Positions 1-6,145 of a DNA stretch of 7,445 nt are shown here, one piece after another (the first letter of the stretch is position 1; each line of letters begins with the position of its first letter). The DNA is from CAZTKP01 sp964614215 (GTDB lineage Bacteria > UBP6 > UBA1177), in the NCBI GenBank assembly GCA_964614215.1, contig CAZTKP010000130.1, forward strand, positions 1 through 7,445, in the 5' to 3' direction. The notes beneath the pieces are model-generated. The model was not told where the DNA came from, made no database searches, and worked only from the letters and a program-made list of their open reading frames with translations. The position numbers and the translations under genes were made by a program.

Positions 1-429
1 GCTACAGTCAATGGAATAGATGCGCTTATTAAATATGCGACTTTCTCACTCTATGTCGAGGCAGCTGATGACGGTGATTCAGGAACGATAGATACTAGCT
101 GTTTCCTTAAGAAGATCGAAGCCTTAGAGTATGTCCCTGTAGCCGATGGCTGTGCTGAAACAATTGTAGCTACTCCGGCTGAATTTAATGGCGTGGGATA
201 TAACAACGGATTTAATAATTTTGCTCCCGGAACTTCAAGTGCAACCATTCCCGGTTCCAAGCTGAAGTTCACAGTTCATGCAGAGAATGATACCTGTTTT
301 GAGCCAAGCAGTACGGCACAGCTCTTTAATGCAGTGATAAATGTTGTTGACAGTAACACCGGCTCAGTTCTTGATATTCAGGAAGTTACAATAATTGTGC
401 CTGGAAAGGTAAGCGGATCTGATTGGTAA
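1..429 (+). CDS. 3' end of a probable secreted von Willebrand factor A-type protein (5' truncated)
   Basis: The reading frame is open from the first base and ends at TAA 427-429, giving 142 residues of a protein whose start lies outside the window. There is no transmembrane segment; the segment is rich in beta-forming, Asn/Thr/Ser/Gly residues and has three cysteines (in DTSCF, DGCAE and NDTCF). The run PGTSS, then LKFTVHAENDT, QLFNAVINVVD, LDIQEVTIIVPG, resembles, from memory, the C-terminal beta-sandwich that follows the VWA domain in secreted proteins of myxobacteria and relatives, which also close on a 'lVPP'-like string. No VWA MIDAS motif falls in the visible part, so the family assignment is an inference and the role (adhesion or surface display) is unknown. 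The gene converges on the chemoreceptor gene with a 5-bp gap. The coding frame is well supported, the family name much less. Confidence 0.6.
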   Translation, partial: ATVNGIDALIKYATFSLYVEAADDGDSGTIDTSCFLKKIEALEYVPVADGCAETIVATPAEFNGVGYNNGFNNFAPGTSSATIPGSKLKFTVHAENDTCFEPSSTAQLFNAVINVVDSNTGSVLDIQEVTIIVPGKVSGSDW

Positions 430-434
430 GGTTT

Positions 435-2129
435 CTAGAATTCTTCAAACTGGTCATCATCCATAAAAGATGAATCCGTGAAATCGTCTTTTTCAAAGTT
501 TGTGAAATTGTTATAACTATTTTCTTTTTTGTTGTCGTCTTTGTCTGTTTCCTGAAAGAAATCAGGTGTCTGTGAAGGAGTATGGACGATCTTAGTGGTG
601 AAGACATCCTCTTCGCTGAACTTAAACTTAAGGACCTCATCGTTAAGATTTTTTGAAATGGAGGCCATATCCATAGCACTGCTTGCAAGTTCTTCCACCA
701 GAGCTGCGTTTCTCTGTGTAACTTCATCCATCTGCATAATAGCCGAATTGATCTGTTTGATACCTTTTGACTGTTCTTTTGATCTGCTTTCGATATCTTT
801 CATTTCCTGAGCATTATTCTGAATGCTAAGTACAACGTCCATGAGTATCTGACTGGTGGCTTTTGTGATATTGCCGGCGTTACTTGTCATTTCCTCATTG
901 GAATCCACCAGCTGTTTAATTTCTCCGGCGGCATCGGCACTTCTCTGTGCGAGACTTCGGATCTCGCTTGCAACGACAGCAAAGCCCTTGCCCTGTTCAC
1001 CGGCTCTGGCGGCCTCAACGGCTGCATTTAGTGCAAGAAGATTCGTGTGAAAGGCGATGGAATTCACCATGTCGACAATTTCACTGATCTTTGCACTGGA
1101 TTCCTTAACCTGAGTAATTGCATTTTCCATCTGCTTAAGATGCGCCTTACCTTTATCGGCACGCAGAGCTGTCTTGGTAATATTGTCTGCAAGAACAACA
1201 CTGCTTTCGGAGGTTTCGTGTATGGAGGAGCTTATCTCTTCAACAGATGCCGCTGTTTCCTGAAGAGATGAGGCCATCTGCTGAGTCGCACTTGATAACT
1301 GGTTGTTTCCACTGGATATTTCGCTGGAACTGTTCAGAATGCTTTCAGCCGTGTTACGGATGGAGAAAATTATATTTTTCAGAGTATTTATGAAATCATT
1401 AAAGTTATCAACCATTTCTCCGATCTCATCGTTGTATTTTTTCTGGAGAAGAACATTAAGGTCGCCCTGAGCTCCTTTGCGGAAAGACTCGTTGATCTGT
1501 CTCAGTGGATCAATGATCATCCTCTCGGTTATAAGATGAGTAAGCAGAGCATAGATGAGCATGACGAGCATGAAGATAAATACTGTCTTATACCCGAAAG
1601 AAGACATCACTCCCGAAGCGCTTTTGATAGACACAGTCGAGACAAGTATCCAGTTAAAGGGTTTGTATCTCTTGAAATATGCCGAATATTCGAGGCCTGT
1701 TCCCGGCATTTCAAATTCAATGAATCCTTCTCCTTTTTCGGTGATTGTCTTAACATAGTCGTATTTCTCAGCCCAGTTCTGGCCATTAGCAGTCGGGTGG
1801 ACAAGCCACATTCCCGGTTTTGAATCAATTACCGAAAGATGCCCGGTACCGGATATCTGGAGAGTGCCGAAACCTGACTTGATCTCTCTGAGTATCCTTT
1901 CCGCAGAGCCGGCTTCCTGAAGATCTCTAGTGTTTACTCTTCTTATGGTTTCAAGCTGCCCTATTGAGGAATTGATGACGTTTTTAAGGTTCGATTCGAG
2001 GATGGAGTCAGAAGCATCTGAAATAATTAGGTTTATGGCTATGATCGTAACTAGGGAGAATAAAATGGTTATGGCAATATTAATAGCGAGTAACTTCCAC
2101 TTTAAATACCAGTCTTTAAAGTTAAACAT
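435..2129 (-). CDS. Methyl-accepting chemotaxis protein with periplasmic Cache domain and C-terminal CheR/CheB-tethering pentapeptide
   Basis: Inner-membrane chemoreceptor of 564 residues that should bind a ligand outside the membrane and control CheA/CheW. Order: TM1 about 12-36; extracytoplasmic domain about 45-165 with a single-Cache-like pattern (GTGHLSVID, the LVHPTANGQNW stretch, GEGFIEFE, YFKRYKPFNWILVSTV); TM2 about 180-200; HAMP about 201-254 (DPLRQINE...GDLNVLL...DEIGEM). The signalling hairpin follows, with the invariant tip at about 359-396 (HTNLLALNAAVEAARAGEQG, then GFAVVASEIRSLAQRS). Likely methylation sites lie near SSLQETAASVEE (288-299) and AALVEELASS (475-484). A disordered acidic tail of about 55 residues ends in QFEEF, fitting the x-[HFYW]-x-x-[HFYW] tether consensus. 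I chose ATG 2129 because AGGAG lies 6 nt upstream; a TTG one codon earlier would leave only 3 nt. It appears to be a single-gene unit with its own promoter. The ligand cannot be told from sequence. Confidence 0.95.
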   Translation of the reverse strand: MFNFKDWYLKWKLLAINIAITILFSLVTIIAINLIISDASDSILESNLKNVINSSIGQLETIRRVNTRDLQEAGSAERILREIKSGFGTLQISGTGHLSVIDSKPGMWLVHPTANGQNWAEKYDYVKTITEKGEGFIEFEMPGTGLEYSAYFKRYKPFNWILVSTVSIKSASGVMSSFGYKTVFIFMLVMLIYALLTHLITERMIIDPLRQINESFRKGAQGDLNVLLQKKYNDEIGEMVDNFNDFINTLKNIIFSIRNTAESILNSSSEISSGNNQLSSATQQMASSLQETAASVEEISSSIHETSESSVVLADNITKTALRADKGKAHLKQMENAITQVKESSAKISEIVDMVNSIAFHTNLLALNAAVEAARAGEQGKGFAVVASEIRSLAQRSADAAGEIKQLVDSNEEMTSNAGNITKATSQILMDVVLSIQNNAQEMKDIESRSKEQSKGIKQINSAIMQMDEVTQRNAALVEELASSAMDMASISKNLNDEVLKFKFSEEDVFTTKIVHTPSQTPDFFQETDKDDNKKENSYNNFTNFEKDDFTDSSFMDDDQFEEF

Positions 2130-2154
2130 CAATATCTCCTGATAAATAGCATTC

Positions 2155-2171
2155 TTAAGATGTTATCTTAA
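2155..2171. repeat. Perfect 17-bp inverted repeat, candidate operator
   Basis: TTAAGAT-gtt-ATCTTAA: two perfect 7-base arms around a 3-base centre. It covers the proposed -10 box (2160-2165) of the chemoreceptor promoter, where a dimeric regulator would block RNA polymerase. It is too short and AT-rich to be a convincing terminator, and it lies upstream of both genes. The role as an operator is inferred; no regulator gene is in the window. Confidence 0.5.
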
Positions 2172-2188
2172 TATCACTCCTTTTTCAA
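2160..2188 (-). promoter_or_regulatory. Sigma70-like promoter of the chemoreceptor gene
   Basis: On the minus strand, TTGAAA (2188-2183) is followed after 17 bases by TAACAT (2165-2160). That is 5/6 and 4/6 matches to the -35 and -10 consensus, placing the transcript start about 25 bases before ATG 2129. I looked for a sigma28 (flagellar) box of the TAAA-N15-GCCGATAA type and did not find one with proper spacing. Confidence 0.5.
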
Positions 2189-2195
2189 GGATATT

Positions 2196-2224
2196 TTGCC
2201 TTTTAAATGTTATGACACTATCAT
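2196..2224 (+). promoter_or_regulatory. Sigma70-like promoter of the Card1-like nuclease gene
   Basis: TTGCCT (2196-2201), a 17-base spacer, then TATCAT (2219-2224): 4/6 and 5/6 matches to consensus. Transcription would begin near 2231, leaving a leader of about 25 bases. Its -35 box is 7 bases from the -35 box of the divergent chemoreceptor promoter, so the two polymerase sites are back to back and could affect each other. Confidence 0.5.
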
Positions 2225-2240
2225 CTTTTTCAGTTAGCAG

Positions 2241-2247
2241 GTGGAGG
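2241..2247 (+). promoter_or_regulatory. Ribosome binding site that sets the TTG start of the nuclease gene
   Basis: GTGGAGG contains a strong GGAGG Shine-Dalgarno core at 2243-2247, 8 bases before TTG 2256. The alternative start GTG 2241 would lie inside this element and has no Shine-Dalgarno of its own upstream. Starting at TTG also puts the first beta strand (KLLVSIL) at the very N-terminus, as expected for a CARF fold. Confidence 0.6.
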
Positions 2248-2255
2248 TTGCGGAT

Positions 2256-3851
2256 TTGAAATTACTCGTTAGCATACTTACCAGACAGACTGTAGTTCAG
2301 AAAGCCGTGGTTAAAGAAGCGGCACCTGATAAGATCCTTTTTCTTTCGACTCAGATGGCTGCTGAGAATGGATGGTATGAAAGGATAGGGATGCTTGCTG
2401 AAAAGAACAAAGACTGTCAGATACCTTACACAAATATCTTCCTGCCTGAAATAAATGTGGGTGAAATAGTCAAGTTAGTAAAAAGGCATATTCACAGACA
2501 ACTTGAAAAATATCAGGTAAATGAGATCTACTTTGACGCTTCTTCAGGCAAAGGGATTCACCGTATTGCAGTTTTCAGTTATCTTAAAAGTCTTGCTGAA
2601 AAAAGAGGAATAGATTTTTACCTGATATACTTCGATAATGATACAAGAGTGATAAGCAAAATGTTTATCAGCGGCTCAACTTTTTCCCAGTATAAAAGCA
2701 ATGTCAGCATTAACTGGAAACTTGAGGACAGAGTAACGATACACGGAGCTAAGCTGTCGGATTATCTTACAATTTTAAACGGTGACGAAGATTTTTTCTC
2801 AGATTCTTTTGATCAGTTTAACGAACTTTATTCAAATCTCTGTTCCTCTATGATCCTGAGGTCATTTTTTTCATCATATGAAAGCATTAAGAATCTGGTG
2901 GATGTTAAAAAGAGCTTGAACGAATTTATTGTAAAGAATCATGTCGAGGAGCAGGTTGATAAATTTATTCAACGCCTGTTCGGCGTTATGCCTCATCTTA
3001 GAAAAGATGTCGTTGAGGCAAGAGAGGACATAAAGTCCATGCTTGTAGAATTCTTTAACAATATGACTGCAAAAAAAGTCTTTTTAAAACCTGTTAACTC
3101 ATACCTTTTTAAACAAAGCAGAAATGAATTTCATAAAAAATATCTGAATCGGTTTACAGAAACAATTATTAATAAGATCGCACCTTTTGCTCTGATCCCT
3201 GATGCTTCTGAGCTTAAGAATGATATCTATCATTTTATGGAGGTGCTGTTTGATAAAGTTGTTGAAAGAATCTCCACACTAAGCGACTTAAAGAACATTA
3301 AATACCCGGAAGAAGTGTTTAATCGTTTTAACGAAAAGTATGTTCGGGAAATTGAAAGGGATTCGAATCTTAACACAAGATCTAAGATCTCAGTAATATT
3401 TGAGAAACTTGTCAGTTTTGCAGCATATAAAGCTGTTTTGACAAATCCGATGTTACGGGAAAGTGTTGCCTCAATTTTTCAAAATGTTCAGCTTGATGGA
3501 AAGTCAAGCTCTCTAGTTGAAATTGATACACTTGTAATGTTTAAGAACGGCTATATTCATGTTTTTGAAGCAAAAAGCAGTCACGCAGCAAATAAGGATA
3601 TAAACTCGAAGATACTTGTTATGAAAAAATACCTTGGAGAAAGTGTCGGAATGGACATCGTTTTCCCATTTACAGCAGAAGATATTGAAAATCTTGCAGA
3701 AAAAGACCGACAGTACATAAAGAAAATGTACAGCAAAGGTCTTCGGAACGTTAACACCTGGGCAAGCTTCTTTTCAGGAACAGACAAGACAGTTACTCCG
3801 ATAGATAAGATCGAGGATAGACTTGTTGAAATGGCTTTGAAATACAGCTGA
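2256..3851 (+). CDS. Card1/Can2-like CARF-domain nuclease with enlarged helical middle region
   Basis: Protein of 531 residues from TTG 2256 (536 from GTG 2241). Residues 1-178 look like a CARF domain of the Card1/Can2 type: N-terminal strand KLLVSIL then RQTVVQ, strand DKILFLST, strand NEIYFDA followed by loop SSGKG (96-100) where these proteins carry a TGGTK-like ligand loop, and a closing TIHGAKLSDYL stretch. Residues about 179-375 are predominantly helical, charged and without recognisable motif. Residues 376-531 hold a PD-(D/E)xK nuclease pattern: E383 (FEKL), D424 (EIDTL), then E438 and K440 (FEAKSS). In the known family, cyclic oligoadenylate from type III CRISPR-Cas binds the CARF domain and switches on ssDNA/RNA or dsDNA cleavage; here both ligand and substrate are inferred. 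Card1 is near 370 residues, so this one is markedly longer. No signal peptide or membrane segment, so cytosolic. It stands alone, convergent with the ThyX gene. Confidence 0.7.
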   Translation: MKLLVSILTRQTVVQKAVVKEAAPDKILFLSTQMAAENGWYERIGMLAEKNKDCQIPYTNIFLPEINVGEIVKLVKRHIHRQLEKYQVNEIYFDASSGKGIHRIAVFSYLKSLAEKRGIDFYLIYFDNDTRVISKMFISGSTFSQYKSNVSINWKLEDRVTIHGAKLSDYLTILNGDEDFFSDSFDQFNELYSNLCSSMILRSFFSSYESIKNLVDVKKSLNEFIVKNHVEEQVDKFIQRLFGVMPHLRKDVVEAREDIKSMLVEFFNNMTAKKVFLKPVNSYLFKQSRNEFHKKYLNRFTETIINKIAPFALIPDASELKNDIYHFMEVLFDKVVERISTLSDLKNIKYPEEVFNRFNEKYVREIERDSNLNTRSKISVIFEKLVSFAAYKAVLTNPMLRESVASIFQNVQLDGKSSSLVEIDTLVMFKNGYIHVFEAKSSHAANKDINSKILVMKKYLGESVGMDIVFPFTAEDIENLAEKDRQYIKKMYSKGLRNVNTWASFFSGTDKTVTPIDKIEDRLVEMALKYS

Positions 3852-3856
3852 TCAGC
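3847..3856. other. Palindrome encoding both stop codons of a convergent gene pair
   Basis: GCTGATCAGC is a perfect 10-base palindrome. Its TGATCA core supplies TGA (3849-3851) to the nuclease gene and TGA (3854-3852, minus strand) to the ThyX gene, so the genes abut with no spacer. There is no T-run and no room between the genes for an ordinary intrinsic terminator; transcripts from both sides must run into the opposing gene or stop inside it. Confidence 0.8.
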
Positions 3857-5306
3857 AGGGGAAGACCTTCTTTTTACACTCATCGAAATCGCTTTTTCCG
3901 CTAAGCATGACAGAAAGTAAAGGAGCTTTCTCTGTGACAAGTTCCTTCATAGTGTCGGATGTTTTTCTGATATCCCACTGAGCATGCTCGTCAGATCTGA
4001 GGCTCATAAAATGATAGAGCTCTCTTGCATTCAGTTTAAGCAGAACCCTTCGGCGGTGAGCGTTTGTAAGCGCATAGTTCCTGTACTGAGGAAACTCCGC
4101 GTTAAGTTCATTATAAAGTTTGCGGCTCTTTTCCATTGCCTGGGCAAAACAGTCCGTATTGACGATCTCCCTGATAGATGGAGGAACCGTTACTCCGAGA
4201 TCAGGGTCGTAGTCCTGAACAAGCTGAGTACTCATTCTATGCCTTTTCAACTGAGCATAGTTACTTGAACTTATAACGAGTTCAAAAGTCATTTCAACGG
4301 ATTCAAAAGCTCTTTCCACCCGGTCATAACATTCTCTATGACAAAGAGATGCGTAGACGAGATCCTTTTTATCTTTATCTGACATCTTCTCAGCTTTTTC
4401 AAGACAGGAAATGTAATCGGATGTTCCGTAATCAAAGAGTAGTGCGGCACACAGTTTTGTGTCGGGATCATCAGTGATATCAATGAGCCTGCATTCTGTT
4501 TCGTGTACCTTAGATTCCAGTCCGTATTGTGACACGAGGCTTTTTACCGATGATGATCTTTCGGTGTCATATTTTGTCGGCTGAGTGTATTTTACAATGG
4601 AAGGGGAGAGCGGATGAACAGCACTGAACATTTTTTCACCCAGATCCCGAACCTCTTCAAGTTCACTGGCCCTGAATCTTCTGAGCATATGTTCAAGAGT
4701 TCTTGCATTAACGGTCATTCCGAACTGTGACATTGTGGACAGAGAAACGACGTAACGTGCATCTTCTTTTGCCCATCCGTCGACAGTAATCTTTCCTCCT
4801 TTTGTTGTTATCATGTCTCCGTGTTTATGATACAGGTCAGCCTGGAGCGTTTTGTATAGTGAGAAATAAACCTCATTCTGAAAAGTTATCAGTTCCCGGA
4901 ATTTCTTTTCGAAAGGTGTTCCGACAATAACTTTCGGAATATAGTGGTCTCCGTCGAGAGTAATGTATCTCTGGGATTTTTCGGTAAATGATGCAAGCCT
5001 GTATTTCTGGATCTCTTCGACAGCGAATCTGGAAATACCTACAATATCAAAGTTAAAGACGGCATGCTCGGCAACACTTGCATGTCCCAGTCCGAAAATT
5101 ATTATTTCATTGGACTTTCTGGCTTTGGCGGTTTCCTCTCTGGATCTTTTTCTCAGGTCCCCTATATCTGCAGGGTCCCGTGAAATTCTAGCGTAGGCGG
5201 CACTGAGTGTTTCAGGTGTAACATTATCTTCAGTCCACTCAGCTCTTTTTTTAAGTTCGTCTATTATCTGTGAATCTACATTGTATCCTGCCAGTGTCAC
5301 GTTCAT
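3852..5306 (-). CDS. thyX: Flavin-dependent thymidylate synthase, double-domain (tandem ThyX) form
   Basis: Converts dUMP to dTMP with methylenetetrahydrofolate, NADPH and FAD in the cytosol. Ordinary ThyX is about 220-250 residues; this protein has 484 and two ThyX-like halves. Half one (about 1-245): GLGHASVAEHAVFNF (72-86), degenerate signature KYRLASFTEKSQRY (101-114) against the family RHRxxSxNExSxRY, and NARTLEHML (200-208). Half two (about 246-484): FELVISSSNYAQLKRHR (341-357) keeping the RHR but followed by MSTQLVQDYDP instead of the Ser/Arg-Tyr part, then NARELYHFM (427-435) and HAQWDIR. The signature is thus split between halves, as in tandem forms that I recall from Deltaproteobacteria. 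ATG 5306 has AAGGAG about 6 nt upstream, placed just at the stop of the EIIA-PII gene (13-bp gap), so it is translated as the last gene of the antiporter operon. The family is clear; retained activity is likely but not proven. Confidence 0.9.
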   Translation of the reverse strand: MNVTLAGYNVDSQIIDELKKRAEWTEDNVTPETLSAAYARISRDPADIGDLRKRSREETAKARKSNEIIIFGLGHASVAEHAVFNFDIVGISRFAVEEIQKYRLASFTEKSQRYITLDGDHYIPKVIVGTPFEKKFRELITFQNEVYFSLYKTLQADLYHKHGDMITTKGGKITVDGWAKEDARYVVSLSTMSQFGMTVNARTLEHMLRRFRASELEEVRDLGEKMFSAVHPLSPSIVKYTQPTKYDTERSSSVKSLVSQYGLESKVHETECRLIDITDDPDTKLCAALLFDYGTSDYISCLEKAEKMSDKDKKDLVYASLCHRECYDRVERAFESVEMTFELVISSSNYAQLKRHRMSTQLVQDYDPDLGVTVPPSIREIVNTDCFAQAMEKSRKLYNELNAEFPQYRNYALTNAHRRRVLLKLNARELYHFMSLRSDEHAQWDIRKTSDTMKELVTEKAPLLSVMLSGKSDFDECKKKVFPC

Positions 5307-5319
5307 TTCTTTCTCCTTG

Positions 5320-6144
5320 TCATATCATTTTCATCGAACCTTTAAAAAAGTCGATGTTCATAGTAAATATCATTGCTCCTTCCTGATTTTCAAGATTTCC
5401 TGTGATCTTTTCTATTTCGTTAACAATTATCTCCACTTTATGGTCAGGGACCAGAGCCATTATAGTCTTTGAATTATGCTTGTTTCTGTTCATGAATCCC
5501 ATAAATGATGCGAAAAGCGGAATATTTGAAATATAGTCTCCCATTCCTACAGAATCGACGATAGTTGCTCCGTCAACATCTTCTTCGATAAAAAGTTCAA
5601 GAATATCGTAGATCAGTTCCTCCAGATAAAGCACAACGAACATTGCCTTCATCGTTTTTGCGGGCTTATCATGATGTTCATGACTCCACGTGCTTCTAAG
5701 AAATGATTCGTAGAGTGATGTTGAAGTATCTGATTTCATTAGTTCTTCTACGATTCCAGGAACATGAGTTATTCTGCTGATAGCTGCAAGAATTTTAAGA
5801 TGCTGATTTTCTTTCCCTTTTGGCCCTAAAATAACAAAGAACAGGTGAACTTTCTTTCCGTCAAGGGAGTCAAAATCCACGCCGTGTCTTGAAGAAACGA
5901 TAAAAACAAAAAAGTCATCGAGTCCTTCAATTGCGGCATGCGGGATCGCTATTTTGTCTCCAAAAGCTGTAGTACTGTCATTTTCTCTTTCAAGCAGAGC
6001 ATTGTAAACTATCTGCGGATCAAGATGCCGGTTCTCAGAAGCTTTCGATGCAATTTCCGCAAGCTCTTTAAGAACGCTGTCTTTATCCCTTGGCTCTATA
6101 TCGGCTCTGCATGCATGCTTCTGAAGAATTTTATACCAGTCCAT
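5320..6144 (-). CDS. PTS EIIA (fructose/nitrogen type) domain fused to a PII-like signalling domain
   Basis: Cytosolic protein of 274 residues with two parts. Residues about 5-150 are a PTS EIIA type-2 domain: TAFGDKIAIPHA (59-70) contains the phosphorylatable His69, followed by VHLFFVILGPKG and HLKILAAISRI. A His-rich linker (HEHH, 155-158) leads to residues about 165-274, which follow the GlnB/PII ferredoxin-like pattern: KAMFVVLY strand, GATIVDSVGMG (192-202) like the pre-T-loop strand, KTIMALVPDHKVEIIVNEIE (226-245), TGN and a closing GAMIFTMNI strand. No EIIB/EIIC is encoded here, so a regulatory rather than sugar-transport role is likely. The gene starts 1 bp after the antiporter stop with AGGAGG 6 nt before ATG 6144, suggesting translational coupling and a job as regulator of that antiporter, responding to phosphorylation and/or a nucleotide bound to the PII part. 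The EIIA call is firm; the PII call is by pattern only. Confidence 0.85.
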   Translation of the reverse strand: MDWYKILQKHACRADIEPRDKDSVLKELAEIASKASENRHLDPQIVYNALLERENDSTTAFGDKIAIPHAAIEGLDDFFVFIVSSRHGVDFDSLDGKKVHLFFVILGPKGKENQHLKILAAISRITHVPGIVEELMKSDTSTSLYESFLRSTWSHEHHDKPAKTMKAMFVVLYLEELIYDILELFIEEDVDGATIVDSVGMGDYISNIPLFASFMGFMNRNKHNSKTIMALVPDHKVEIIVNEIEKITGNLENQEGAMIFTMNIDFFKGSMKMI

Positions 6145-6145
6145 A

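Noticed and set aside
433..440. TTCTAGAA palindrome at the 429/435 convergent junction as a terminator
   Set aside because: Only 8 bases, no loop, AT-rich and no T-run; it simply overlaps the chemoreceptor stop codon.
386..727. Small open frames antisense to the chemoreceptor, thyX, EIIA and antiporter genes (for example 1536-1823, 3984-4268, 6737-6952)
   Set aside because: They lie wholly inside well-supported genes, have no family resemblance or ribosome site, and have shadow-like composition.
2133..2255. Sigma28 (flagellar) promoter or riboswitch in the divergent region
   Set aside because: No TAAA/GCCGATAA pair with the right spacing on either strand, and the leaders are only about 25 bases, too short for a riboswitch.
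2256..5306. Functional pairing of the nuclease with thyX as a nucleotide-depletion defence
   Set aside because: The genes are convergent with separate promoters and ThyX belongs to the antiporter operon; nothing in the sequence links them beyond adjacency.
5320..6144. Complete sugar phosphotransferase system
   Set aside because: No EIIB or EIIC gene is present; the EIIA domain sits with an antiporter and carries a PII-like extension, pointing to regulation.
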